From UBA1952 sp965200035 (GTDB lineage: Bacteria; Bacteroidota; Bacteroidia; Chitinophagales; Chitinophagaceae): DNA of 64,000 bases. Position 1 is the stretch's first letter; the number at the start of each line of letters is the position of its first letter. The notes beneath the pieces are model-generated. The model worked only from the letters and a program-made list of their open reading frames with translations. It had not been told where the DNA came from and searched no databases. The stretch is from the NCBI GenBank assembly GCA_965200035.1, contig OZ241334.1, positions 62,001 through 126,000 of the forward strand. The letters are read 5' to 3'. Below are positions 15,352 to 25,493 of the stretch, piece after piece. Made by a program: the position numbers and the translations under genes.

Positions 15352-17595
15352 ATGATCCAATTTGCCAACAGCGTTGCGGCGAAGCTGACTATTGCCGAGA
15401 AGAACGTTGCTGCCGTGCTCGAATTATTGAACGAAGGTGCTACCCTGCCGTTCATTGCCCGCTACCGTAAAGACCGCACCGGCGCGATGGATGAAGTGCA
15501 GATCCAGCAGATCCATGACGAGGCCAAATTCCAGCAGGAATTTTCTGAGCGGAAAGCATTCATTGAAAAGACGATTACCGAACAGGGCAAAATGACCGAT
15601 GCGCTACAAAGCGCGCTGGATAGGGCAACAACGATCAACGGACTGGAAGACATCTATCTGCCCTACAAGCCGAAGCGCAAGACCAAAGCCCAGACCGCAC
15701 GCGAAAACGGACTGGAGCCATTGGCCATGCTATTGCTGGAGCAGGGCAATGTTATCCCGGTAAATGAAGCCGGCGCTTTCCTGAATGATAATGTAAAATC
15801 TGCGGAAGATGCTTTGCAGGGCGCAAGAGATATTATTGCCGAGCTGGTGAATGAGGATGCTACCGCACGCGCCGGAATGCGCCGCCTGTTTGAGCAGACC
15901 GGAATGGTACAGAGCAAAGTGCTGGCTGATAAAGCAACGGAAGGCATCAAGTACAAAGATTATTTCGAGTTTTCGGAGCCGATCAGTAAAATTCCCTCTC
16001 ACCGTGTACTCGCTATTCTGCGGGGCTTCATGGAAGGCCATCTTCGCCTCGTGATTGCGCCGGTAGAGGAAGATGCGCTGGCATCGCTGGAAAAGAATTT
16101 TGTAAAAGCGAACAATGAAGCCGGCGATCAGGTAAAGCGCGCGGTGAAAGATGCTTATAGAAGATTGCTCCAGCCCAGCCTCGAAAGCGAGTTCCGCATG
16201 GCGCTGAAGACGAAAGCGGACGAAGAATCGATCAATGTATTTGCAGAAAACCTGCGTCAGCTGTTGCTGGCCGCGCCGCTCGGCTCCAGGCGCATTCTGG
16301 CTATTGATCCCGGCTATCGTACAGGTTGTAAAGTGGTTTGTCTTGATGAGAAAGGTGAATTGAAAAAGACGGATCTTATCTACATTCATGAAAACAACAA
16401 CCGGCTGCTGGATGCAGAACATAAGCTGCGCACACTGGTAAAGGAATACAACATCGAGGTATTTGCCATTGGCGATGGCACCGCGGGACGCGAAACGGAA
16501 CAGTTTGTAAAAAAGCTTGGTTTTGGGCTGCCCATATTTCTGGTGAATGAAGACGGTGCATCTGTCTATTCCGCTTCCGAGATTGCACGTTCCGAATTTC
16601 CGGATCAGGATATTACCGTACGTGGCTCGGTGAGCATCGGGCGCAGGCTCATGGACCCGCTGGCGGAGCTGGTAAAGATTGATCCGAAGAGCATTGGCGT
16701 AGGACAGTACCAGCACGATGTAAACCAGATTCAGCTCAGGCAAAAACTGGACCAAACGGTCGAAAGCTGTGTAAATGCAGTTGGTGTAAATCTTAACACT
16801 GCCAGCAAGCATCTGCTGAGCTATGTCAGCGGCATTGGTCCTTCCATTGCAGAGAATATTGTCAACTGCAGAAGTGAAATAGGCCGCTTTACCAACCGGA
16901 AGCAGCTCTTGAAAGTCGGACGACTGGGTGCTAAAGCTTATGAGCAATGTGCGGGCTTTTTGCGCATCAGCAATGGGGAAAATCCGCTGGATAAAAGCGC
17001 CGTTCACCCGGAGGCCTATGAAGTGGTGAACAAAATGGCATCAGATCTTGATATAGCCGTGCCTGCGCTCATTGGCAATGAGCAACTCGTTAACAGCATT
17101 GCTATACAGAAATATGTAACGGAAACCATCGGTATTCATACCATTCAGGATATTTTAAAAGAGCTGAAGAAGCCCGGCCTCGATCCGCGCGATGAAGCGC
17201 AGGCATTTGAATTTGCCAACATTTTTTCCATAGAAGATGTATATGTGGGTGCGGTGCTTCCGGGTATTGTCACCAACCTTACGCGCTTCGGTGCCTTTAT
17301 AGATATAGGAGTAAAGCAGGATGGACTGGTGCACGTTTCCGAGATTGCGCATAAGTACATTACGGATCCATCGGAGGCCTTGAAGCTGGGCCAGCAGGTA
17401 GAGGCCAAAGTGCTGGAAGTGGATATTCCGCGTAAGCGGATTGCTCTTTCCATCAAGCAAACCATAGAAGCGCCTGCGAGAAGCGGTGGCAAGCCAAGCT
17501 ATCCTAAAAAACAGGAACAGCAAAGTGCTGCGCCCAAAGAACCGGCTACCATGCACGATGCACTGGCGGCATTGAAAAGCAAATTCGGCAAATGA
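15352..17595 (+). CDS. tex: Tex family S1 RNA-binding protein
   Basis: This 747-residue cytoplasmic protein has the Tex layout: an N-terminal helical domain with LPFIARYRKDRTGAMDE, a YqgF/RNase H-like domain beginning about residue 315 (ILAIDPGYRTGCKV), helix-hairpin-helix repeats (VGVNLNTASKHLLSYVSGIG), and a C-terminal S1 domain near 640-710 (LTRFGAFIDIGVKQDGLVHVS). Tex binds RNA and affects transcription and stress or virulence gene expression in other bacteria. A four-codon upstream frame ATGAAGAAAGGATGA at 15341-15355 overlaps the start codon and contains a purine-rich AAGAAAGG ribosome-binding stretch. A TACATTCG box lies at 15321-15328. Confidence 0.96.
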   Translation: MIQFANSVAAKLTIAEKNVAAVLELLNEGATLPFIARYRKDRTGAMDEVQIQQIHDEAKFQQEFSERKAFIEKTITEQGKMTDALQSALDRATTINGLEDIYLPYKPKRKTKAQTARENGLEPLAMLLLEQGNVIPVNEAGAFLNDNVKSAEDALQGARDIIAELVNEDATARAGMRRLFEQTGMVQSKVLADKATEGIKYKDYFEFSEPISKIPSHRVLAILRGFMEGHLRLVIAPVEEDALASLEKNFVKANNEAGDQVKRAVKDAYRRLLQPSLESEFRMALKTKADEESINVFAENLRQLLLAAPLGSRRILAIDPGYRTGCKVVCLDEKGELKKTDLIYIHENNNRLLDAEHKLRTLVKEYNIEVFAIGDGTAGRETEQFVKKLGFGLPIFLVNEDGASVYSASEIARSEFPDQDITVRGSVSIGRRLMDPLAELVKIDPKSIGVGQYQHDVNQIQLRQKLDQTVESCVNAVGVNLNTASKHLLSYVSGIGPSIAENIVNCRSEIGRFTNRKQLLKVGRLGAKAYEQCAGFLRISNGENPLDKSAVHPEAYEVVNKMASDLDIAVPALIGNEQLVNSIAIQKYVTETIGIHTIQDILKELKKPGLDPRDEAQAFEFANIFSIEDVYVGAVLPGIVTNLTRFGAFIDIGVKQDGLVHVSEIAHKYITDPSEALKLGQQVEAKVLEVDIPRKRIALSIKQTIEAPARSGGKPSYPKKQEQQSAAPKEPATMHDALAALKSKFGK

Positions 17596-17691
17596 CTTAT
17601 ACTCTTTACAATTATTAACAATATTGCATAGCACCACTAATTTTCAACACAAACAATTACTTTCGTCCCAACTAATCAACACATATTTCTT

Positions 17692-18603
17692 ATGAAAAAA
17701 TCCCTACTGCTTGTTGCTGCCGGTATCATCACCGCGGCTTCTTTTCAAAGCTGTAAACCGGGTGGCAGCGATGCTGTAAATCTGAAAATGAACTTAGCGT
17801 CCGGCTCAAAATATGGGTATGTAATGGACATGAAGATGGCCATGGAGCAAAGCGCGATGGGCCAGAGCATGAAGACGGATAATGACATGACCATGGAATT
17901 CACGTATGATGTGGCTGCCGCTGAGGGAACAGATAAAAAGTTCACCATCAACTACGACCGCATTGCCATGAGCATGAAGAATCCGATGATGAGCATGCAG
18001 TATGATTCCAAAGAAGGCGGCAAGAAAGATTCGATGCTGAATGGCATGGGCATGATGCTCAACAAGCCGTTCACGATGACCGTTTCTGAAAAGGGCGAGA
18101 TCAAAAAGATTGAAGGGCTGGATGCCATCATCAACAGCATCGGCACGACCGGCACACCGCAGGATGAAGCCATGCGCAAGCAGATAGCCGGCACATTCAA
18201 CGATACCGCCATCCGCTCTATGATGCAGCAGTCGCTGAATATCTATCCCGATAAGCCGGTGAAGGCAGGCGATACCTGGACGAAAGTGATGAACATCAAT
18301 ATGGGTCCGATTGGCATGAAGATCGATAATACATATAAGCTCACCAGCGTTACGGGCGGCACGGCTCATATCGATGTGGCTTCTAAAATCTCTTCCAACG
18401 GCGGCTCTATGCAGCAGGGCGGTCAGGAGATCAAGGTAGATCTGAATGGCGACAGCAAAGGCAATATGGATGTGGATGTAGCCAGCGGCCTCGTAACCGA
18501 CAGCAAGATCAAGCAAACTATCAAAGGCAACATGACCGCAATGGGCATGGCCATTCCGATGAGTGTATCTTCAGACATTCACATTACCGGCAAGAAAAAA
18601 TAA
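17692..18603 (+). CDS. DUF6263 family lipoprotein, methionine-rich
   Basis: This 303-residue protein has a lipoprotein signal (MKKSLLLVAAGIITAASFQSC). The body is all-beta in character and unusually rich in methionine (MDMKMAMEQSAMGQSM and similar), with the DUF6263 segment PVKAGDTWTK near residue 190. Function is unknown. A possible TACTTTCG box lies at 17658-17665, 26 bases before the start. It follows tex by about 100 bp on the same strand and ends in its own terminator, so it is probably monocistronic. Confidence 0.8.
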   Translation: MKKSLLLVAAGIITAASFQSCKPGGSDAVNLKMNLASGSKYGYVMDMKMAMEQSAMGQSMKTDNDMTMEFTYDVAAAEGTDKKFTINYDRIAMSMKNPMMSMQYDSKEGGKKDSMLNGMGMMLNKPFTMTVSEKGEIKKIEGLDAIINSIGTTGTPQDEAMRKQIAGTFNDTAIRSMMQQSLNIYPDKPVKAGDTWTKVMNINMGPIGMKIDNTYKLTSVTGGTAHIDVASKISSNGGSMQQGGQEIKVDLNGDSKGNMDVDVASGLVTDSKIKQTIKGNMTAMGMAIPMSVSSDIHITGKKK

Positions 18604-18623
18604 GATCATTTTAGTGCTATCAG

Positions 18624-18651
18624 AAAAAGCCTGCTGAATAGCAGGCTTTTT
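18624..18651 (+). terminator. Terminator of the DUF6263 gene
   Basis: A perfect 12-bp stem with a GAAT loop, AAAAAGCCTGCT pairing with AGCAGGCTTTTT, ends in a T run. Confidence 0.88.
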
Positions 18652-18741
18652 CGCTTTTGTCAGCCAGAAATAACACCCCTTTCGGATGCTTCCGCAAATA
18701 ATTAAGTAACATTGTAGCTGACAAAATTTCCTGATAATCTG

Positions 18742-19824
18742 ATGATGCAGCTTGGCCCCAATACGGACCCGGTATTTATGAAGCCTGCCGCGTATAGCGC
18801 AGCGGATCGTTTTTTCCTGCGCTATATCCGGGATGAGCGTGACCTGCCATTTATCTACCTTTCGATTAAAATCACGCTTACGCTTATCCCGCTGGCCATC
18901 ATTCTGTACCTGCCGTTTGTGAATGGCTGGTGGTTTGCGCTTGCGGCTATTGCCTATCATTTCTTCAATAATGTAAGCTTCAAAGGCCCGTTCGGCCTGA
19001 TGCTGCATTGCACGAGCCACCGCCAGTTGTTTAAAAAAGAATACAGCTTCTGGAACCATTATATTCCCTGGGTATTGGCGCCGTTTTTCGGCCATTCCCC
19101 GGAAACGTATTTTACGCACCACATAGGTATGCACCATGCAGAGAATAATCTGGAAGATGATGAAAGCAGCACGATGCCCTACCAGCGCGATTCTATACGT
19201 GGCTTTGCCAAATATTTCAGCCTGTTCCTGTTCGTAGGCATCTATCACCTCGTTGCTTATTTCTTCCGCAAAAAGCGCAAGCGCCTGATGTTCCGTTCCG
19301 TTCGCGGCGAACTGATGTTTTTTGCCTTCTGCATTGCTCTGTGCTTTGTGAACTGGCAGGCTACGGTGATTGTGTTTATTGTTCCATTTATACTATTCCG
19401 CTTTGTAGCGATGTTTGGCAACTGGGCGCAACATGCTTTTATTGATGCTTCCGATCCCGGCAATGATTACAAAAACAGCATTACGTGCATCAACACCAAG
19501 TACAACCATAAGTGCTGGAATGATGGCTACCACATTTCCCACCACGTGCGCCCGGCGATGCACTGGACAGAGCACCCTACCTTTTTCCGTAATACACTGA
19601 AGTTATATACCGAGAACAATGCCATTGTATTTGACGGCATCCATTTCCTGCATGTATCAATATGGCTGCTGCGCAAGCGCTACGATCTGCTGGCCAGACA
19701 TTTTGTAAATCTGGATGATCGCTTTGCCAATGACGAAGAAATTATCGCCTTCCTCAAGTCGCGCACCCGACGCATTGAGTTCAATACCGTTCCTGCATCC
19801 GATACCAATATGGCTGTTGCCTGA
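18742..19824 (+). CDS. Fatty acid desaturase-like membrane di-iron enzyme
   Basis: The protein has about 360 residues and several hydrophobic helices. Three histidine clusters match the membrane desaturase/hydroxylase pattern: HCTSH near residue 92, HHIGMHH near 128 and HISHH near 266, plus further histidines at HWTEH. It would use iron and O2 to desaturate or hydroxylate a lipid chain; the substrate is not deducible. Three in-frame ATGs (18742, 18745, 18778) make the exact start uncertain. It is a single gene between two terminators. Confidence 0.82.
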   Translation: MMQLGPNTDPVFMKPAAYSAADRFFLRYIRDERDLPFIYLSIKITLTLIPLAIILYLPFVNGWWFALAAIAYHFFNNVSFKGPFGLMLHCTSHRQLFKKEYSFWNHYIPWVLAPFFGHSPETYFTHHIGMHHAENNLEDDESSTMPYQRDSIRGFAKYFSLFLFVGIYHLVAYFFRKKRKRLMFRSVRGELMFFAFCIALCFVNWQATVIVFIVPFILFRFVAMFGNWAQHAFIDASDPGNDYKNSITCINTKYNHKCWNDGYHISHHVRPAMHWTEHPTFFRNTLKLYTENNAIVFDGIHFLHVSIWLLRKRYDLLARHFVNLDDRFANDEEIIAFLKSRTRRIEFNTVPASDTNMAVA

Positions 19825-19847
19825 TCCGGCTTCGCCAACCTTTATAT

Positions 19848-19876
19848 AAAGCCCTGATTCACAATCAGGGCTTTCG
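19848..19876 (+). terminator. Terminator of the desaturase-like gene
   Basis: A 12-bp perfect stem AAAGCCCTGATT/AATCAGGGCTTT around a 3-base loop lies 24 bases after the stop codon. Confidence 0.85.
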
Positions 19877-19957
19877 TCATTCTGTGGTCATTAACCTGCG
19901 CTTGGTACATTATACGGGCATGATTGAATATATTGCATTTCTTATCCGGACCTTTTC

Positions 19958-22900
19958 ATGTATCTAAAAAAACTATTTTTTGCCGCCTGTTCTTTGACAG
20001 TGGTAGCTCTGGCTGCGCCTTCTTACGCTCAGCAATCATTGTCGACAGTTGCTGCTTCTGTGGTTGCCAATGAACGTGGAGATGCGCCCGCCTCCGTTAC
20101 ATTCGGCGCCTCGGAAACTTACAAAGCGTCAGAAGCCGCTATAGTGTTCAAAAAATACCTAGCGCTTAATGCGGCAACCGATGAGATGCGCCTGAAAGCA
20201 ACAGACGAAGCCTCCGGCGATGTGAGCGTAGCACGCTATACGCAATTTTATAAAGGCATTAAGGTAGAGCATGGCAGCTATATCATTGCTTCCAGAAATG
20301 GACTGATGAGCTACATGAGCGGTAACTTTTATCGCCCGGCAACTACGGTCAATATACAGCCACAGCTTACAGAAGCTACGGCCCTGCAAAAAGCGCTCGA
20401 CTATACCAAGGCAGAAAAATACATCTGGCAGATACCGGGATCGGATGAGCAGTTAAAAGTAGAATTGAACGATCCGGCAGCCACTTATGCGCCCAAGGGC
20501 GAGCTGGTGCTGATCGAAGATTATTTCAGCGGCGATACTCCGGATGGCCAATTGCACCTGGCTTACCATTTTGATATTTATGCAACCAAGCCATTAAGCC
20601 GCAATGATGTGTATGTAGATGCCGCAACCGGACGTATCCTGTTTACCAATGCAATCATCAAGCACATTCTGGGCACCGGCAATTCTGTGTACAGCGGTCC
20701 GGTAACGATGGAAGTAGCCAAGATCGGCAGCACTTATTCCCTGCACGATAGCACGCGTGGCAATGGCATCAACACCTATTCCCTCACCGATAGCACGAGC
20801 GCCAATTATAAGCAGGAAGTGACCAGTGCTACATCCGCCTTTGCATCCAATGTAGCAGTAGATGCGCATTGGGGCGCTCAGAAGGTATATGATTACTGGC
20901 ATTTGGTACGCAACCGCAATAGCTATAACAATCAGAACGGCGTGCTGAACAGCTATGTCGATTACAGCATTAATTATAACAATGCATTCTGGAGCGGCTC
21001 CGCTATGTTTTATGGCAATGGATCTGGCCGCAACAGCAACAACGGTTTTGATCCGTTAGTATCCCTGGATATATGCGGCCATGAGATCGGGCATGGAGTA
21101 TGCCAGACCACGGCAGGGCTTGTTTACAACCGTGAATCAGGCGGTATGAACGAAGGCTTCAGTGATATCTGGGGATCGGTGATTGAAAATTATGCCAATC
21201 CGCATGAAACGGATGCTACGGCTAAAAGCCGCTGGCTGATCGGCGAGGAAATTGCAGGACTGCCCCTCCGCGATATGAGCAATCCGCCCCGCTTCGGTGA
21301 TCCGGATACGTATGGCGGCGACCACTGGAAGTTTGCCACATCGAGCTGCAGCCCTACCGATCTGAATGATCAGTGCGGTGTGCATTCCAACAGCGGAGTG
21401 CTTAATAAATGGTTCTACCTGCTTACAGAAGGCGGCACGGGCACCAATGGTGTAGGCAATGATTATGCCGTTCCGGGCATTGGCATTGACACGGCGGCAC
21501 AGATTGCTTATAGTACCGAGCTTTCACTGACACAGACAGCCAATTATGCTGCCTGCAGACTGGCGTCTATCAATTATGCCACTACTCAGTTTGGCGCATG
21601 TTCCAAAATAGTAGAAGCTGTAACCCGCGCATGGTACGCGGTGAATGTGGGCGACAATTATACGACCTGTGATTCACGCATTTCTTTTGGCACTCCAACT
21701 AATGTATTTACCGAAGATGCCGCTTCAGCAGATTGTATCTCCAGCCACGTGATCTCTGTTCCTGTTGTGCTGAGCGGTCCGGCTCCAACCGGCGGCAATC
21801 CGGTAGCTACGGTGACGGTGACCGGCGGCACGGCAGTGAATGGCGTGGATTATACCATTACCACCCCGACTCTTACCTTTCCTGCCAGCAGTAATGCCGT
21901 TCAATACCTCAGCATTACCGTATTTGACAATGGCAATACGCTCGATACCAATAAGTATATAGATCTTGCCCTGTCGGTAGCGGCCAATGGCAGCACAGTT
22001 GCCCCATCCAATATTCTGACCACTACCCGCGTAAAAATAGCCAATGACGATCTGGCGCCTGTTACCGGAGCTAATGAAGTACGCACCGTTAGCACTTATG
22101 ATATGAGCAGCAACATCACTTCACCATTCCAAAGCAATTCAGTTCAGGGAAGGATACAATACATTATTACCGCAGAAGAACTGCTGGCAGATGGTGTAAA
22201 GCCCAATGCCACACTTACCAAAGTAGCGTTCGTGATGATTCAGAAATTATCCAATCAGCCTTATACAGATTATACGATACAGCTCGCTCCTACACAGTTG
22301 AATGTTTTTAGCACAGCATTTATCGCTTCCGGTTTTACTACCGTGTATCAGGGCAACTATAGCTCTCTGACGGGCACCAATACCATTGCTTTCACCAATA
22401 ATTATGTATGGGATGGCACCAGCAATCTTGCTATGCAGATCTGCTTTACCAATACCACCCGCGCCACCGGCAATGATCAGGTACAGGGCACTTCTGCTTC
22501 CGGCAATCGCGTAGCTTATTCTTACAGCAATGCAACTACAGGCACAGGATGCGCGCTTCCATTCAACGCGGCTAACGTATCGAACGGAAGACCTGTTTTC
22601 CGTTTTACACAGGAAGTAGCGCCAACGCCGGTTGCTGTTGCAGCAGGCGCTGCCCGGCAGTGGAAAGTAAATGCCAGCGACCGCACTTATTTTTATGATC
22701 AGAATGAAAAAAAGCTGATTGCAGGCATCTGGAATGGCACTTCTGATCTGGGTTGTGTGACCGCTGCGGTGAGCCAGCAGGGCAATGGATTTACGCAGAA
22801 TACTTTCGCACCTTTCTCCACTGTGAAGCGCTCTGCGAAGGAATTTGCCATTGCACCTTCCCAGAACGATCAGGCGTCTTACACCGCTTTATTCTATCTC

Positions 22901-23383
22901 ACTACAGATGAACTGGATGGCATGGACCCGAATAACCTGCAGATTCTACAAACTACGGCCGCTACAGATGCCGACATTACGCCTTCCAATACGCAGATCA
23001 TCTCTTCACTCATAAAAACTACCGGGCAGAACTATCGTGCGTTCAGGGGCAATTTCACCGGCTTCGGTCGCTACTTCTTTATTGATGGAACGCCCAACCT
23101 TGCAGTGGGAAATGTAGCTTCATCCGATAATGGCCTGTACGTAGTCAACAATCCGTTCAATAATGAGCTGAGAATTGCTTACAACCTGCAAAAGGCTGAC
23201 AATGCGGAGATAAAGCTATTGGATGTAACCGGAAAACTGGTGTATTCCAATAAGCAAAGCGTATCTGGCGGCAAAGGTGAAATGGTAATTACAACAGGCT
23301 CGCTGAATCTTGCGCCGGGCAATTATATCGTTCAGGTGATCTACTCCGGTGGCGTATTTACCGGAAAAGTGCTGAAAAAATAA
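19958..23383 (+). CDS. Secreted M4 (thermolysin-like) metalloprotease with T9SS C-terminal module
   Basis: The protein has 1,141 residues with a signal peptide (about 1-25, ending APSYAQ). A propeptide of the FTP/PepSY kind follows. The M4 catalytic domain has the zinc motif HEIGH at about 375-379 and the third ligand in GGMNEGFSD near 398. After residue 575 comes a Calx-beta-like domain (VNGVDYTITTPTLTF...), then beta-rich modules. The last about 75 residues (NPFNNELRIAYNL, LLDVTGKLVY, LAPGNYIVQV, ending KVLKK) are a type A T9SS sorting module. It should be exported and attached to the cell surface or released, degrading extracellular protein. Confidence 0.95.
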   Translation: MYLKKLFFAACSLTVVALAAPSYAQQSLSTVAASVVANERGDAPASVTFGASETYKASEAAIVFKKYLALNAATDEMRLKATDEASGDVSVARYTQFYKGIKVEHGSYIIASRNGLMSYMSGNFYRPATTVNIQPQLTEATALQKALDYTKAEKYIWQIPGSDEQLKVELNDPAATYAPKGELVLIEDYFSGDTPDGQLHLAYHFDIYATKPLSRNDVYVDAATGRILFTNAIIKHILGTGNSVYSGPVTMEVAKIGSTYSLHDSTRGNGINTYSLTDSTSANYKQEVTSATSAFASNVAVDAHWGAQKVYDYWHLVRNRNSYNNQNGVLNSYVDYSINYNNAFWSGSAMFYGNGSGRNSNNGFDPLVSLDICGHEIGHGVCQTTAGLVYNRESGGMNEGFSDIWGSVIENYANPHETDATAKSRWLIGEEIAGLPLRDMSNPPRFGDPDTYGGDHWKFATSSCSPTDLNDQCGVHSNSGVLNKWFYLLTEGGTGTNGVGNDYAVPGIGIDTAAQIAYSTELSLTQTANYAACRLASINYATTQFGACSKIVEAVTRAWYAVNVGDNYTTCDSRISFGTPTNVFTEDAASADCISSHVISVPVVLSGPAPTGGNPVATVTVTGGTAVNGVDYTITTPTLTFPASSNAVQYLSITVFDNGNTLDTNKYIDLALSVAANGSTVAPSNILTTTRVKIANDDLAPVTGANEVRTVSTYDMSSNITSPFQSNSVQGRIQYIITAEELLADGVKPNATLTKVAFVMIQKLSNQPYTDYTIQLAPTQLNVFSTAFIASGFTTVYQGNYSSLTGTNTIAFTNNYVWDGTSNLAMQICFTNTTRATGNDQVQGTSASGNRVAYSYSNATTGTGCALPFNAANVSNGRPVFRFTQEVAPTPVAVAAGAARQWKVNASDRTYFYDQNEKKLIAGIWNGTSDLGCVTAAVSQQGNGFTQNTFAPFSTVKRSAKEFAIAPSQNDQASYTALFYLTTDELDGMDPNNLQILQTTAATDADITPSNTQIISSLIKTTGQNYRAFRGNFTGFGRYFFIDGTPNLAVGNVASSDNGLYVVNNPFNNELRIAYNLQKADNAEIKLLDVTGKLVYSNKQSVSGGKGEMVITTGSLNLAPGNYIVQVIYSGGVFTGKVLKK

Positions 23384-23398
23384 TCGCTGTACACTTAC

Positions 23399-23431
23399 AG
23401 AAAGGGCTGTCCGTCAAAGGATGGCCTTTTT
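23399..23431 (+). terminator. Putative terminator of the M4 protease gene
   Basis: An imperfect hairpin, AAAGGGCTGTCC with GGATGGCCTTTTT, is followed by T residues shortly after the stop codon. Confidence 0.6.
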
Positions 23432-23502
23432 CATTGAACGGATACAAAAAAGTGCGCATTCACAGCAATTAAAAATTTAAATTTGCGCTCCCTAAAACAC
23501 GT

Positions 23503-23560
23503 AATGCAAAGGCATCAGCTTCCAGGCTTTTGCATTTTGCATTCTTAATTTTTGAATTAA
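23503..23560. repeat. TTTTGCATT low-complexity run with inverted partner before ffh
   Basis: AATGCAAAGGC at 23503-23513 is answered by GCTTTTGCATT at 23526-23536 (one mismatch), and the run continues as TTTGCATTC and TTAATTTTTGAATT up to the ffh start. It is the same sequence type as at 12514-12660 and 57921-57974. Confidence 0.55.
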
Positions 23561-23565
23561 AAAAG

Positions 23566-24939
23566 ATGTTTGATAATCTTTCCGAGCGGCTCGACTCAGC
23601 TTTTAAACAGCTAAAGGGCGAAGGCCGCATCTCTGAAATAAATGTTGCCACGACCATTAAAGAAATACGCCGCGCCCTCGTTGATGCGGATGTAAACTTT
23701 AAAATCGCCAAAGAATTTACCGATCGGGTAAAGGAAAAGGCATTGGGCGAGAAGGTGCTGACCTCAGTATCACCGGGCCAGTTGATGGTCAAGATCGTGA
23801 AGGATGAACTGGCTGATCTGATGGGTGGTGAAGAAGCTTCTTTTGATCTTTCCGGCAAGCCGACAGTTATCCTTATTGCAGGCCTGCAGGGTTCCGGTAA
23901 AACGACTTTCTCAGGCAAGCTGGCCAACTATCTGCGCACTGCCAGGAAAATGAAGCCATTGCTGGTAGCTGCCGATATCTATCGTCCGGCTGCGATCGAT
24001 CAGTTGCATGTGCTAGGTGAGCAGGTAAAAGTGCCTGTGTACAGCGACCGTGAGAATAAAGATGCCGTTTCCATTGCACAGGCTGCGATAGCCCAGGCAA
24101 AGCAGGATGGAAACAATGTAGTCATCATAGATACGGCAGGCCGCCTGGCTATTGACGAAGTGATGATGCAGGAAGTAGCCAATGTAAAATCAGCGGTGAA
24201 CCCCCATGAAATTCTGTTTGTAGTTGACTCGATGACTGGCCAGGATGCGGTGAATACCGCCAAGTCGTTCAACGAGCGCCTCGACTTTACCGGTGTGGTA
24301 TTGACCAAGCTCGATGGTGATACGCGCGGTGGAGCGGCTTTGTCGATCAAGTACACGGTAGATAAGCCTATCAAGTTTGTAAGCATGGGCGAGAAGCTGG
24401 ATACGCTGGATGTATTTTATCCGGAGCGTATGGCGCAGCGTATTCTCGGCATGGGTGATATCACTACCCTTGTAGAGCGCGCGCAGGCCCAGTTTGATGA
24501 AGTACAGGCCAAGAAGCTGGAGAAGAAAATCCGCCAGAATAAATTTGACTTTGAAGACTTTAAAGATCAGCTCAACCAGATCAAAAAAATGGGCAACATC
24601 AAGGATCTGCTGGGTATGATTCCGGGCATCGGCAAGGCTATCAAGGATATTGATATTTCAGACGATGCATTCAAGGGCATTGAAGCAATGATCAATTCCA
24701 TGACGCCTTACGAGCGCGGCAATCCGGAAGAGATTGACGCCAGCCGCCGCAAGCGCATAGCGGGCGGCAGCGGTAAAAAGCTGGAAGAGGTAAATGCCTT
24801 TATGAAACAGTTTGAGCAGATGAAGCAGATGATGGGCATGATGAACAAGATGAAAGGAATGCCGGGCATGGGCGGCGGCGGTATGGGAATGCCAGGAATG
24901 GGCGGTGGCGGCATGAGCAATATGTTTGGAAAGCGCTAA
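23566..24939 (+). CDS. ffh: Signal recognition particle protein Ffh
   Basis: This 457-residue SRP GTPase binds signal sequences and 4.5S RNA and delivers nascent membrane proteins to FtsY. An N helical bundle is followed by the G domain with P-loop GLQGSGKTT at about 106-114, DTAGRL, and TKLDGDTRGG. The C-terminal M domain is methionine-rich with a Gly/Met tail (GMPGMGGGG repeats). The ATG at 23566 is the family start (MFDNLSERL); the upstream in-frame residues are encoded by a low-complexity repeat. Confidence 0.97.
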   Translation: MFDNLSERLDSAFKQLKGEGRISEINVATTIKEIRRALVDADVNFKIAKEFTDRVKEKALGEKVLTSVSPGQLMVKIVKDELADLMGGEEASFDLSGKPTVILIAGLQGSGKTTFSGKLANYLRTARKMKPLLVAADIYRPAAIDQLHVLGEQVKVPVYSDRENKDAVSIAQAAIAQAKQDGNNVVIIDTAGRLAIDEVMMQEVANVKSAVNPHEILFVVDSMTGQDAVNTAKSFNERLDFTGVVLTKLDGDTRGGAALSIKYTVDKPIKFVSMGEKLDTLDVFYPERMAQRILGMGDITTLVERAQAQFDEVQAKKLEKKIRQNKFDFEDFKDQLNQIKKMGNIKDLLGMIPGIGKAIKDIDISDDAFKGIEAMINSMTPYERGNPEEIDASRRKRIAGGSGKKLEEVNAFMKQFEQMKQMMGMMNKMKGMPGMGGGGMGMPGMGGGGMSNMFGKR

Positions 24940-24957
24940 AAAATCAAACTTTGGAAT

Positions 24958-24995
24958 AAGTAGCCGGTTAAGCCATCAACCGGCTACTTTTTTTG
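24958..24995 (+). terminator. Terminator of ffh
   Basis: A 12-bp perfect stem AAGTAGCCGGTT/AACCGGCTACTT with an 8-base loop is followed by seven T. Confidence 0.9.
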
Positions 24996-25058
24996 GGGTA
25001 AGAAAGGAACAATTGTACTTACTAAAGTATCTTGATCTTTCTTTCATCTTCAACTGCT

Positions 25059-25475
25059 ATGAAAACGCACACCACCAATTGTACTAATACTTTTATAGCA
25101 ATGGCAGAAGACTGTCCTGCAACTGAGGCCGAAGTTCCACCACTCAAGGGCACAGCCAAAACGGTTGCTAATCTGCATTTTGAACAGCTCAATGGCCATC
25201 CTTATAAATACAGCTCTGACGATGTGATCTTTCACACTTATGCAGTAAAAAACGAGTTGAAATCAGGTGATCTTGTAGATGCCAGAATCGCCTTTTTCTC
25301 CAAAGGGCAGCCCTGTATGCGCTGCTCGCCGCTTACCAAGCGCTATGGGTTTGGCGTTCATTGTAATGAAGAAGGAAAAATTGCGCTGGTACCAGGCGGT
25401 ACCAAAGAGTATCAGAAACTGCTCAACGATAAAAAATTGCAGCACACAAAAGCGATGCGCACAAAGAAAGCATAA
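25059..25475 (+). CDS. DUF6157 family protein
   Basis: This 138-residue soluble protein is recognisable by TTNCTNTFIAMAEDCP at the start, PYKYSSDDVIF in the middle and SKGQPCMRCSPLTKRYGFG near residue 90. Function is unknown. The ATG at 25059 was chosen to match the family start. A START-like protein gene follows after 18 bp, suggesting a two-gene operon. Confidence 0.78.
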   Translation: MKTHTTNCTNTFIAMAEDCPATEAEVPPLKGTAKTVANLHFEQLNGHPYKYSSDDVIFHTYAVKNELKSGDLVDARIAFFSKGQPCMRCSPLTKRYGFGVHCNEEGKIALVPGGTKEYQKLLNDKKLQHTKAMRTKKA

Positions 25476-25493
25476 CACTCCTCAAAAATATTT

